40,622 nucleotides of DNA from an uncultured Bacteroidales bacterium. Its GTDB lineage: Bacteria; Bacteroidota; Bacteroidia; Bacteroidales; F082. Below the pieces are notes generated by a model. That model made no database searches, was not told where the DNA came from, and worked only from the letters and a program-made list of their open reading frames with translations. Where the stretch lies: contig CAJOEZ010000015.1 of NCBI GenBank assembly GCA_905233685.1, positions 1 through 40,622 on the forward strand, read 5' to 3'. This document shows, one piece after another, positions 24,639 through 32,141 of this stretch (position 1 is its first letter; every line of letters starts with the position of its first letter). The position numbers were made by a program, and so were the translations under genes.

Positions 24639-24905
24639 TCAGTCTTTTTTCTTGTTCTTCAATAGGTAAGCCGCGCCCATACCGGCGAGGAGCAGCAGGT
24701 CGCTGCCCAAAGGAGCATCGGCGTCGTCGTTGCTGCCGTGGCCGCTGGGGAGAATCAGGCCACTGCCTTCGCGGTAGTTGTAGTCGTTATAGGCTTCTTC
24801 CAAAACGGCGCCGCGCTCAAAGAGGCCGCCGCCTTGCTGTTGTGCCATGCCCGCGAAGGTCATCCCGAGGACAATGGCGAGGGTTATTGCTGTTTTTTTC
24901 ATCAT
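24639..24905 (-). CDS. Small exported protein with C-terminal anchor-like segment (PID-CTERM-like)
   Basis: 88 residues (87 if the second ATG is used). A signal peptide (about 1-22, ending GMAQ) is followed by a short glycine- and acid-rich body, then near the C-terminus DAPLGSDLLLLAGMGAAYLL and a basic tail of lysines. This tripartite end (short motif, hydrophobic helix, positive residues) resembles the C-terminal sorting signals called PID-CTERM in Bacteroidetes and, more generally, PEP-CTERM and sortase signals; PLGSD instead of PID is a deviation. The gene ends 3 bp before the giant T9SS gene, so the two are certainly adjacent in one transcript and perhaps act together at the surface. Possible alternatives: a simple membrane-anchored small protein. 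Confidence 0.7.
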   Translation of the reverse strand: MMKKTAITLAIVLGMTFAGMAQQQGGGLFERGAVLEEAYNDYNYREGSGLILPSGHGSNDDADAPLGSDLLLLAGMGAAYLLKNKKKD

Positions 24906-25069
24906 TTGATATGTTTATTGATACTTTACTTTGATATTCAAGTCTTTAAAAACGGGCGCAAAAGTACAAAAAATAATTTAAGCGCACACGTATAGACAAA
25001 TTATCAAAAGATTTCAGACGACTCGAACGGTTTTTTTTCGCGAAAAAGGCTTGTGGAATGAAAAAATTG

Positions 25070-25077
25070 TACCTTTG
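25070..25077 (+). promoter_or_regulatory. -7 box (TACCTTTG) of a candidate small RNA
   Basis: A perfect TAnnTTTG match followed by C on the plus strand. TTG lies at 25051-25053 with a 16-bp spacer, somewhat short. No plus-strand gene follows, but a strong hairpin does. Confidence 0.5.
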
Positions 25078-25083
25078 CAATGC

Positions 25084-25180
25084 GAAAAGAATAAAAGAGA
25101 ATAAAAACAGACAGAGGATAGCTCTCCAAAACAGCATCCGCCGGGTCTCCATGGGGAGGCTCGGCGGATGAAGTCTTTAT
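25084..25180 (+). ncRNA. Candidate small non-coding RNA
   Basis: Downstream of the -7 box at 25070-25077 the region has no ORF but two hairpins. The first is small (AGAG/CTCT, 25113-25125). The second is a 16-bp stem (25135-25150 with 25155-25170, loop AUGG). Two of the 16 pairs are G-U wobbles in plus-strand RNA and would be A-C mismatches in minus-strand RNA, so the fold favours plus-strand transcription. AAGTCTTTAT follows, a weak U-tract. Alternatively the hairpin serves as terminator of the DUF308 gene on the other strand. Ends are estimated. Confidence 0.42.
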
Positions 25181-25201
25181 AAAAAACAAGAAGTTAGTCC
25201 A

Positions 25202-25792
25202 TTAACCTTGGGTGGTTGTGCCTTTGATTTGGTTCTCAAAGTTTTTGACGGTGTCTTTGATGTTCTTCTCGAAGCGGTTCACACCAGCAACGGCCAAGAT
25301 GTGAGCCACACCGAAGAGGATGACACTGATGCTGATGAGGACGGAGAGCGTGACGGCAGTGATGTCCATGTTTCTGAGGCCAAGGATGCCGAGAACGACA
25401 CCGACGATGCCCAAAAGCATGAGCGCCCACCAGTAGGGGAAGCTCACTTTCTTGTAGTCGAAGCTCGCAATAAAAACGCTAACACCCTCGATAATCACCC
25501 AGAGGGCGAACACGAACGGGAGCGAAACAGCCGTACCAAACAGGTGGAACAGGAAGAAGCAGCCGAAGAAGATGTCGAGCAAAGCGATCAGCATACGGGT
25601 GCCGCTGTTGGGCATGAAAGCCTGTGTCCTAAAGGTGAACACCAATTTGGAAATACCCGTGAACAGGGTCAGAAAACCCAAAACCCATGCTGCCGACACA
25701 AGCGTGACGTCGGGGTTGATGATGAAGTAAACGCCAAGGGCGATGAGAAGGACGCCTGCGATGCAGAGCCAGATTTTTTTACCTTTTTCCAT
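25202..25792 (-). CDS. DUF308 (HdeD-like) membrane protein
   Basis: 196 residues with six hydrophobic segments: IWLCIAGVLLIALGVYFII, VSAAWVLGFLTLFTGIS, a segment near 65-85 (IALLDIFFGCFFLFHLFG), LPFVFALWVIIEGVSVFIA, WALMLLGIVGVVLGILGL and VLISISVILFGVAHILAVAG. The paired helices with a conserved GxxxG pattern are those of the DUF308/HdeD family, inner-membrane proteins linked to acid resistance in enterobacteria. The soluble C-terminal tail (RFEKNIKDTVKNFENQIKG) is helical and charged. The role here is unknown. It follows the DUF937 gene by 57 bp without a visible promoter, so the two may be co-transcribed. Confidence 0.85.
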   Translation of the reverse strand: MEKGKKIWLCIAGVLLIALGVYFIINPDVTLVSAAWVLGFLTLFTGISKLVFTFRTQAFMPNSGTRMLIALLDIFFGCFFLFHLFGTAVSLPFVFALWVIIEGVSVFIASFDYKKVSFPYWWALMLLGIVGVVLGILGLRNMDITAVTLSVLISISVILFGVAHILAVAGVNRFEKNIKDTVKNFENQIKGTTTQG

Positions 25793-25847
25793 GATTTGAA
25801 ATTTTAGAGGTTAATAATTTAGAAATCAAGCAAATAAGCTTCGACGG

Positions 25848-26390
25848 TTATTTCTTCCCTAAGAGGCTGCCCAAGCCGCCGAGGATGCTGCCGAGGCCGC
25901 CACCGCTGTTGGTGTTGCCGCTGGTAGCCGTGCCGCCCAGAATCATCCCGAGCATACCGGCGAGACCGGCTGCGTTGGTGCCACTGCCTTGTTGGTTCTT
26001 GCCAAGGAGGGCAAGCAGGCTCGGGGCGAGAAGGGCGAGGATGCTGCTCACATTGCTGGTGCTGGCGCCGCTCTTCTTCGAGATGCCACCGATGACGTTG
26101 CCGAGGCTGCCGCCGAAGATGTGGTTCAGGATCTTGTTGCCGTCGGTGAGGTCGCCGGTTTTCAGGTTGCTGATGATGTTGCCTGCGCTGCTGGCATGGT
26201 CGCCGAGGGCCTTGGCCAACGAAGCCGCGCCGCCTTCAGTGGAGGCGTTCTTCTGCATGGCGCCGAGGAGGGTCGGCAAAGCGCTGGTGATGACCGAAGA
26301 CACTTGCTTCGAGTCGATTTTGAGGTTTTCGGAGATGGCACCGACGGCATCATTGCCCGTCAAAGCGCCCAAGATGTTCGTTAAGTCCAT
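25848..26390 (-). CDS. DUF937 domain-containing protein
   Basis: 180 residues, of low complexity and rich in Gly, Ala, Ser and Leu. The DUF937 hallmarks are visible: VGAISENLKIDSKQVSSVITSALPTLLGAM at the start, ASLAKALGDH, LTDGNKILNHIFGG, VSSILALLAPSLLALLG, and the C-terminal GGLGSILGGLGSLLGKK. No signal peptide is evident. The family has no firm function; members are small, helical and often annotated only as DUF937. A -7 box lies at 26446-26453, 56 bases upstream. The DUF308 gene follows. Confidence 0.88.
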   Translation of the reverse strand: MDLTNILGALTGNDAVGAISENLKIDSKQVSSVITSALPTLLGAMQKNASTEGGAASLAKALGDHASSAGNIISNLKTGDLTDGNKILNHIFGGSLGNVIGGISKKSGASTSNVSSILALLAPSLLALLGKNQQGSGTNAAGLAGMLGMILGGTATSGNTNSGGGLGSILGGLGSLLGKK

Positions 26391-26445
26391 GTTGTTTCGT
26401 TTTAGTTAATTGTTGAGTTGTGTGAATCGAATGATTTGTTGGGAG

Positions 26446-26453
26446 CAAATGTA
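26446..26453 (-). promoter_or_regulatory. -7 box (TACATTTG) for the DUF937 gene
   Basis: The minus strand reads TACATTTG followed by C, a perfect TAnnTTTG match 56 bases before the ATG at 26390. Confidence 0.45.
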
Positions 26454-26539
26454 AAAAGAAAAACGAAACCTCAGCAAAAAAATCAGCATTAAGGTGAATA
26501 TTTTTGCCTGAAGCCAACGAAAAACAGGTTGAAAAGGCT

Positions 26540-27559
26540 TTATTCCTCTAACGGCAACTCAAGCTTCAGCGAGTCCACCGCGCAGCCGCCCACGATGCCG
26601 TAGCCGCCGTTCACGTTGGTGTAGGTCTGCACCGGCTCGGCGAAGAACTGCATGATTCCGTCGTCTTGGTTACAGGTGCAGAGGTAGTTGTAGTATTCCT
26701 TCGAGAGGTGCTCCAACTTGAACGGGACACAGAAAAACGCAGGGTCGAACACCTCGTCTACATTCATTTCGAAATAAACATTCAATTTGAGCTGGTACGA
26801 CTTTCCATCGAAGAGCACGTCTGTGAACACGCCTTCGGGACGGGTGCCAAGGTCGCTGGCATCGATATAATCATTCTCTAAACTGGCTCCGAAAACCGGA
26901 TCGTCATAAGCATAGCTGATGAAATAACGGTTTTCGCCATCATAGTTCCAAGTGTCACTGAGCAAACGGAAATAATCCAATACGCCGGGATTGGGGTCTT
27001 TGATGTCGAAGGTCAGTATTAAGCTGCCAGTGATCATCAAAAGGCTGTCTTCTTCATACACGCCAGGCTCGGTGAAGTAGGGATAAAAATAATAAGATTC
27101 CCAACTTGTTATTTCCGTTTCCATCTGGCAGTCCACGAATTTCGGCAAAGGACTCGTCGTGCCGTCAACGTCGTCGAAGCCGTTGGCCGAGGCCTTGATG
27201 GAGACCACGTCGCCCATGGCAGGACAAAAGTCACTTTTGCACCAGACGATGGTGCGGCCGTTGATGTAGGTGGTGTCGGTGGTGAGTGCGGCATCCTTCA
27301 GCGCGTCGTTCACCCAAAGCTCAACGTGGACATCTTCGGGCGCAACAAAGTAATAGATGGGATCAAGGAAAAACACGCTTTTGCTGATGTGCGCCACGAC
27401 GGGCTGTCCAGGCTCCACAAGGCTGTTGATGACCAGTTTCGGGTCGACTTGCTCGCCTTTGAATTCGATTTCCTTGGTGCAAGAAACCATGGTGCATAAC
27501 GTCATCGCAAGGAACGAAGCGATCCAGAAGAAATGGCTGTATTGTTGGTTCTGTTTCAT
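26540..27559 (-). CDS. DUF4249 family lipoprotein paired with a TonB-dependent receptor
   Basis: 339 residues. The signal peptide ends in the lipobox TMVSC (Cys near residue 27), followed by TKEIEFKGEQVDPKLVINSLVEPGQPVVAHISKS, characteristic of the DUF4249 family. The C-terminal YTNVNGGYGIVGG motif is also typical. It is downstream of and 5 bp from the TonB-dependent receptor gene and presumably encodes a surface lipoprotein that works with it, by analogy to SusD-like partners, although it is not SusD. The signal-peptide region FFWIASFLAMT is encoded by a palindromic repeat (27501-27525) that appears to have been recruited into the gene. Confidence 0.88.
   Translation of the reverse strand: MKQNQQYSHFFWIASFLAMTLCTMVSCTKEIEFKGEQVDPKLVINSLVEPGQPVVAHISKSVFFLDPIYYFVAPEDVHVELWVNDALKDAALTTDTTYINGRTIVWCKSDFCPAMGDVVSIKASANGFDDVDGTTSPLPKFVDCQMETEITSWESYYFYPYFTEPGVYEEDSLLMITGSLILTFDIKDPNPGVLDYFRLLSDTWNYDGENRYFISYAYDDPVFGASLENDYIDASDLGTRPEGVFTDVLFDGKSYQLKLNVYFEMNVDEVFDPAFFCVPFKLEHLSKEYYNYLCTCNQDDGIMQFFAEPVQTYTNVNGGYGIVGGCAVDSLKLELPLEE
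27501..27525. repeat. GTCATTGCGAGG-type repeat inside the DUF4249 signal peptide
   Basis: The plus strand reads GTCATCGCAAGGAACGAAGC followed by GATCC. It encodes WIASFLAMT on the minus strand in frame. It belongs to the family at 15058-15089 and 36103-36133. Confidence 0.75.
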
Positions 27560-27564
27560 GGCGG

Positions 27565-29988
27565 TTAGAATTTATAACTGTAACTAAGAGACGGAATAAT
27601 CGGGAAGATGCTGACTTGCACCAGCTTTTCCACTTTCGTATTGGTGACGTCATCCCAATCATATTCAGTATAGACGAGGAAGGGGTTGTTGTGGCAATAG
27701 ACGTTATACACGCTGAAGTTGAGCGTGCCTTCGCCGTGCTTGAACGGTCGGTGGTGGTAGTTGAGGCCTATGTCCAAACGGTGGTAGTTGCTCATGCGGA
27801 AGTTGTTGCGCTCAAAGGCCTGAATGGTGGGGATGTAGCCCCCATCGTCGGGCAGGCCCTCATAAAGTTGTGTGCCGAGGGTGCCGCAGTTGCCGCTGCT
27901 GAAGACCCAAGTGCCGCTGATGTCGAACTTTTCGCTGAACTTGTGGTTCACGGTGATGCTGATGTCGTGGCGTCGGTCGTACTTGGCGGGGAACACCTTG
28001 CCGTTGTTAATCATCTGGCCCTCGCGGTCAAATTGGCGGTTGGAGTGCGCCCAGGTGTAGCCAATCCAGCCCGTGGTCTTGCCGAACGACCGCTGCACAA
28101 GGAACTCGATGCCGTAGGCCCAGCCGCGACCCATGCAGACCTTGTCCTCCCAGTTCTCCGACGAGCCGAAGAACGACGCGCCGTCCTTGTATTCCAAGAG
28201 GTTGTCCATCGTCTTGTAATAGCCCTCAATCGAAATGTCGAACAGGCGCGGCAGCTCATAAAACGCCCCGATTGACCATTGGTTGGCGTTCATCGGCGGT
28301 ATTTTCGCCGTGACGGGCACCCATAGGTCGGTGGGCAGGCTGAGGCTGCTGTTGCTGAGCAGGTGCACGTATTGTGTCATGTAGGCATAGCCCGCCTTGA
28401 GCGAGAAGTTGGAGGCCAGCATCACGCTCATGCTGAGGCGCGGTTGCAGGCTTTGGTAGGTCTTGCCCTCCACGGTGAAGGTCGAATAATGCAAGCCTGC
28501 ATTGACGCGGAAGATATCGCCGAAGGTCATGTTGTCCTCGGCGTAAAGGGCAGTTTCGTGGGCATACACGTTCGGTGAGCCCATCGTGGTGTCGATGTTC
28601 ATCTCGTTGACATCGTTGGTGGTCAGCTTTATCGACTGCACGTCGGGACGGAAGATGTGGTAGGTGTAGCTGCCGCCGAAGCGAATCTCGTGGTTGGGCA
28701 ACGGCGTGTAGTCGAAATCGACCTTGGCGGTCAGGTCGTTGATGCCTGATTTGTAGGTCATGTTGTACTCGTCTTTGGCGGTGACGTTGTAGTCAAGAAA
28801 AGTGTACTCTTCAGTGAGGTCCAAGCCAAGGTTGTGGCGGTATTGCGTGTAGTTGACCGAAGCATCCATGAAGAGTTTCTGCGACATCACGTGGTTCCAG
28901 CGCAGGGCGGCCACCTTGTTGCCCCACTTCCAGTCGAGATTCATGCCGCTGCTCCACTGGGTGTTGCTTTCGGCGTAGTCCTTGTATTTCACGCCAAAAT
29001 AGACGTTGTCGTCGCCGGTGTAGAAACTCAGGTAAAGGCGGTCTTTGTCCGAAATCTTCCAGTTCAGCTTGGCGTTGAAATCATAAAAATAGTAACCCAC
29101 GTTGAACTTGCCCATGTCCGGGTTGGCCAATCGCGCTATCCACAACGCAGGTTTGATGAGCAGGTCGCCGTAGGTGCGGCGAAAGGAGAGGTTGAACGAC
29201 AGCTTGTCCTTCACGATTGGGCCTTCGAAGTTGAGCTTCGACGAAATCAGGCCGAGGCTCACGTTGCCGTGATAATGTTGCATGTCGCCTTCCTTCATGC
29301 GGATGTCGAGCACCGACGAAAGGCGGCCTCCGAAATGCGCGGGGAAGCTACCTTTATATAAAGTGACGTTTTTCAGCGCGTCGGGGTTGAAGACGGAGAA
29401 GAAGCCGAACATGTGGTTGACGTTGTAAACCGGCACGCCGTCCAAGAGCAGGAGGTTCTCGTCGGGGCCGCCGCCGCGCACATACAAGCCCGCCGAGCCT
29501 TCCGAGCCGTTTTGCACGCCCGGGAGCAACTGTATGGCTTTCAGCACGTCGGCTTCGCCAAACAGGGTCGGCACGGACTGGATTTGCTGCACAGGCAGCT
29601 CCACCACGCTCATTTGCGGACTGCGCGCGCTCACCGTGGCCCGTGTGGCCTCCACGACCACCTCGTCCAAGGTGGTGTTGGTCTCAAGCAGGAAGTTCAG
29701 GTTGAGGTTTTCCTTCAGATCGAAGACTTGGGTTTGTTGGGAGTAGCCCACATAGGAGACTTGCAGGTCCACAGGACCTGGGTTTAGGGTTAAGGTGTAG
29801 AAGCCGTAACTGTTTGTGGCACAGCCTTTCCCTGAGTTTTTGTCGAAGACGGTCGCCCCGATAAGGGTTTCCTTGCTGGCGGCGTCCATCACGTAGCCAC
29901 TGATGGTGCGCCGCTGCGCGAAGGTTGGCAACGCCGCCAACACCAAGCCGATGACGACAAGCCACCGGCGGAAGTAATGATGTTTCAT
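27565..29988 (-). CDS. TonB-dependent outer-membrane receptor
   Basis: 807 residues. Signal peptide 1-25 (ends TFAQ), then a carboxypeptidase-regulatory-like domain (about 26-110: RTISGYVMDAASKETLIGATVF, YVGYSQQTQVFDL). Next comes the plug domain (about 125-225: VPTLFGEADVLKAIQLLPGV, GLYVRGGGPDENLLLLDGVP, FPAHFGGRLSSVLDIRM) and a large beta-barrel ending in an aromatic residue (LSYSYKF). It imports a large substrate across the outer membrane using TonB energy; the substrate is unknown. The partner is the DUF4249 lipoprotein downstream. It is divergent from the AI-2E-family permease gene with 120 bp between the starts. A -7-like TATTTTTG lies at 30034-30041. Confidence 0.93.
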   Translation of the reverse strand: MKHHYFRRWLVVIGLVLAALPTFAQRRTISGYVMDAASKETLIGATVFDKNSGKGCATNSYGFYTLTLNPGPVDLQVSYVGYSQQTQVFDLKENLNLNFLLETNTTLDEVVVEATRATVSARSPQMSVVELPVQQIQSVPTLFGEADVLKAIQLLPGVQNGSEGSAGLYVRGGGPDENLLLLDGVPVYNVNHMFGFFSVFNPDALKNVTLYKGSFPAHFGGRLSSVLDIRMKEGDMQHYHGNVSLGLISSKLNFEGPIVKDKLSFNLSFRRTYGDLLIKPALWIARLANPDMGKFNVGYYFYDFNAKLNWKISDKDRLYLSFYTGDDNVYFGVKYKDYAESNTQWSSGMNLDWKWGNKVAALRWNHVMSQKLFMDASVNYTQYRHNLGLDLTEEYTFLDYNVTAKDEYNMTYKSGINDLTAKVDFDYTPLPNHEIRFGGSYTYHIFRPDVQSIKLTTNDVNEMNIDTTMGSPNVYAHETALYAEDNMTFGDIFRVNAGLHYSTFTVEGKTYQSLQPRLSMSVMLASNFSLKAGYAYMTQYVHLLSNSSLSLPTDLWVPVTAKIPPMNANQWSIGAFYELPRLFDISIEGYYKTMDNLLEYKDGASFFGSSENWEDKVCMGRGWAYGIEFLVQRSFGKTTGWIGYTWAHSNRQFDREGQMINNGKVFPAKYDRRHDISITVNHKFSEKFDISGTWVFSSGNCGTLGTQLYEGLPDDGGYIPTIQAFERNNFRMSNYHRLDIGLNYHHRPFKHGEGTLNFSVYNVYCHNNPFLVYTEYDWDDVTNTKVEKLVQVSIFPIIPSLSYSYKF

Positions 29989-30033
29989 TTCGAATTAATA
30001 AGGTTTAAAACTGCCGTTTTAACGACTGAACTT

Positions 30034-30041
30034 CAAAAATA
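30034..30041 (-). promoter_or_regulatory. -7 box (TATTTTTG) for the TonB receptor operon
   Basis: A perfect TAnnTTTG match on the minus strand 46 bases before the ATG at 29988. It is followed by A rather than C, unlike the others, so it is less certain. Confidence 0.35.
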
Positions 30042-30074
30042 TTGCAAAAAAGACCTATCGTAACCGAAAAGGTG

Positions 30075-30082
30075 TATCTTTG
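30075..30082 (+). promoter_or_regulatory. -7 box (TATCTTTG) for the AI-2E-family permease operon
   Basis: TATCTTTG followed by C, a perfect match 27 bases before the ATG at 30109, divergent from the TonB receptor gene. Confidence 0.55.
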
Positions 30083-30108
30083 CACCATCGAAATTTGTAA
30101 AAAGAGTT

Positions 30109-31284
30109 ATGGAAAATCAAAGTAAAGTTGAAAAATTAGCTGGATATCTGATTTTTCTCGGAGTCCTGGCTATTGTATGTGTGACGTGCTGGTATTTTCG
30201 CAGCGTGCTGGTTTATATCATTTTGGCATTTTTAGTGTCACTTCTCAGCCAGCCGTTGATGCACCTGTTGCAAAAAATCCGCATCAAGGGAAAGAGTGCC
30301 CCAACTTGGCTTTTGGCCATATTATCCATCATTTTGGTGATTGTCGGCCTTCTGTTTGTCATCGTCCTGATGATTCCTGTGGTGGTCGGTATCATCAACG
30401 AGGCCTCCTTCTTCAGTAACACAAGCGCCTTGGACGGGTCCATCACCAAGACGGTCAATGGTTGGGTCGTGAGCATAATTCCCAGTTTGGGACCAGATTA
30501 CGATGCCATCAGCGTGATACTCAACTACTTGAAGGAAAGCGTGTCCCACTTCTCCATCACGGGTATCCTTGGCTCGGTGGCTTCCGTCATCATCGATTTG
30601 GCGGTGGGCATCTTTGCGGTGGTGTTCATCTCCTTCTTCTTCGTCAAGGACGAGAAGTTGTTCTCAAGGATTGTGGCCGCCCTCGTTCCTGACAGAATAG
30701 AAGCCTCGGTGACCGATGCCATTATCGACATAGAGCATCTGCTGTCGCGCTACTTTGTGGGTCTTCTTTTGGAAATGTTAGGCGTTGCGGTTCTCAATTT
30801 CTTGGGCTTGAGCCTCATTGCCCGTATCGGCGTCACCTACGCTGCTGGCATTGGGTTTATTGCTGGCATACTCAACATCATCCCGTATGTGGGTCCCATT
30901 ATCGGCGAAGTATTAGGCACGTTGCTTTGCGTGGTGCTCAAATACGGTACCGGCGTCGGTTTGGACGTCAATATTTGGGTCTTCGCCCTCATTGTGCTGG
31001 CCATCATGCTGACTGTGCAGCTTATCGACAATTTTGTCCTGCAGCCCATCATCTACTCCACCAGTATCCAGGCGTCGCCGCTTGAGATTTTCATCGTGAT
31101 GCTCATGGCGGGGCACATCGGAGGCATTTTAGGCATGTTGGCCGCCATTCCGGCCTACACGGTGATCCGCGTCATTGCCGGCCGTTTCTTCTACCACAAT
31201 AAAGTTGTCCGACGACTGATGCCAGATATGGAAAAAGAAGCTAAACTGGAAGCAGCTAAACTGGAAAAGGAAGCTAATACTTAA
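30109..31284 (+). CDS. AI-2E family transporter (TqsA/YdiK-like permease)
   Basis: 391 residues with eight or so membrane segments. The N-terminal pair of helices and the loop QPLMHLLQKIRIKGKSAPTW are followed by ILSIILVIVGLLFVIVLMIP, a long periplasmic or cytoplasmic loop, and the C-terminal signature helices GVTYAAGIGFIAGILNIIPY, VGPIIGEV, DNFVLQPIIYS and SPLEIFIVMLMAGHIGGILGM. This is the family that includes the AI-2 exporter TqsA; many members carry other substrates, including sodium-coupled ones. The charged tail (MEKEAKLEAAKLEKE) is a short coiled coil. Leads an operon with the two genes that follow. Confidence 0.92.
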   Translation: MENQSKVEKLAGYLIFLGVLAIVCVTCWYFRSVLVYIILAFLVSLLSQPLMHLLQKIRIKGKSAPTWLLAILSIILVIVGLLFVIVLMIPVVVGIINEASFFSNTSALDGSITKTVNGWVVSIIPSLGPDYDAISVILNYLKESVSHFSITGILGSVASVIIDLAVGIFAVVFISFFFVKDEKLFSRIVAALVPDRIEASVTDAIIDIEHLLSRYFVGLLLEMLGVAVLNFLGLSLIARIGVTYAAGIGFIAGILNIIPYVGPIIGEVLGTLLCVVLKYGTGVGLDVNIWVFALIVLAIMLTVQLIDNFVLQPIIYSTSIQASPLEIFIVMLMAGHIGGILGMLAAIPAYTVIRVIAGRFFYHNKVVRRLMPDMEKEAKLEAAKLEKEANT

Positions 31285-31312
31285 CTAATAACTAACTTAA
31301 ACATTTATCACT

Positions 31313-31522
31313 ATGAAAGCGAATTCATTTTTTGCACTGTTGACCGGCGCTGCTGTCGGTGTCACCTTGGGTCTCCTCCTCGCTCCCGAAAAGGGACAAG
31401 AAACCCGCCAGAAGATTAAAAAGACTGCAGAAGACTGCTTTGACAAGGTGAAAGAAAAAATCTCAGACCTCAGGAAAGACGACGAGCCTGCCGAAGAGGC
31501 CGAACAACCCAATCTTGCTTAA
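31313..31522 (+). CDS. YtxH domain-containing protein
   Basis: 69 residues. A short hydrophobic N-terminal helix (SFFALLTGAAVGVTLGLLLA) is followed by PEKGQETRQKIKKTAEDCFD, the typical YtxH pattern of a glycine-rich membrane helix, an APxxG turn and an amphipathic charged helix. The tail is acidic (EPAEEAEQ). The family is membrane-anchored and stress-linked in Bacillus; the function is not established here. It lies 28 bp after the permease gene and ends 4 bp before the next ATG. Confidence 0.88.
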   Translation: MKANSFFALLTGAAVGVTLGLLLAPEKGQETRQKIKKTAEDCFDKVKEKISDLRKDDEPAEEAEQPNLA

Positions 31523-31526
31523 GAAG

Positions 31527-32078
31527 ATGAGCAAGAAGTTCTCAGCCCCCGCTGACAAACTGGTTCATGAGACCAAGGGCTACATCAACGCGCAGATTGA
31601 CAATGTGAAGCTGCACTCGGTGAAGGGGCTTTCAGAGGGCACATCAGCCCTGGCCAGCCTCCTGCTGATTATGATTGTGGTCGGTGCCTTTGTGACGGCC
31701 TTGTCCTTTGCGTTTGTCTTGTGGATGGGGGAACTGCTGCACAGCTATGCGCTGGCCTCCTTAATCGCGGCTGGCGTGCTGTTGCTCGTCCTTGTGGTGC
31801 TTTTCTTGTTGCGCAAGCAACTCTTCAAGAACAGCTTCGTCTCCATGTATTCTGATGTCTTCTTCAAACAAGAAGACAAACCTATGGGCTTGAAGACCCA
31901 AGAAGGTGTTGACATGGCCATCTGGCATACGGAAGCCCGCATCAAGGAACAAGAAGCGGACATTTCCAATGCCTTTACCCAAGTCAAGGAGTTCTACTCG
32001 CTCAAGAACATTGTGATCGAAGGAATTCCTGCCGCTGTTACCTCGCTCTTCGGAAAAAAGAAGACGCAAAAGAAATAA
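31527..32078 (+). CDS. Phage-holin-superfamily-like membrane protein
   Basis: 183 residues from the ATG at 31527; an in-frame TTG at 31515 is also open but overlaps the previous gene. Two strong membrane segments occur (ALASLLLIMIVVGAFVTALS and ALASLIAAGVLLLVLVVLFL) joined by a short loop (WMGELLHSY), flanked by charged amphipathic regions. This is the architecture of the actinobacteriophage holin III / DUF1469 type, common in Bacteroidetes next to YtxH genes and not necessarily related to lysis. The C-terminal half is soluble and charged, ending KKKTQKK. Translation is probably coupled to the YtxH gene (4-bp gap). Confidence 0.8.
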   Translation: MSKKFSAPADKLVHETKGYINAQIDNVKLHSVKGLSEGTSALASLLLIMIVVGAFVTALSFAFVLWMGELLHSYALASLIAAGVLLLVLVVLFLLRKQLFKNSFVSMYSDVFFKQEDKPMGLKTQEGVDMAIWHTEARIKEQEADISNAFTQVKEFYSLKNIVIEGIPAAVTSLFGKKKTQKK

Positions 32079-32109
32079 GCAGCAAACGCCAAAAACAACG
32101 TCAACAAAA

Positions 32110-32137
32110 GTAGGGCTGCCACGTGTGGCAGCCCTAC
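32110..32137. terminator. Bidirectional terminator between convergent genes
   Basis: A perfect 12-bp inverted repeat (GTAGGGCTGCCA / TGGCAGCCCTAC) with a 4-base loop. AATTTTATT follows on the plus strand and CTTTTGTT on the minus strand, so it serves both the holin-like operon and the S41 peptidase gene. Confidence 0.9.
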
Positions 32138-32141
32138 AATT

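Noticed and set aside
24959..24967. TACTTTTTGC before the 88-aa gene as a -7 box
   Set aside because: It has one T too many between TA and G; near-consensus, but I could not support it enough to list as a feature.
26499..26506. TATTTTTGC on the plus strand, facing into the DUF4249 gene antisense
   Set aside because: It is a perfect box but no plus-strand gene or strong hairpin follows; the only nearby dyad is weak and bulged.
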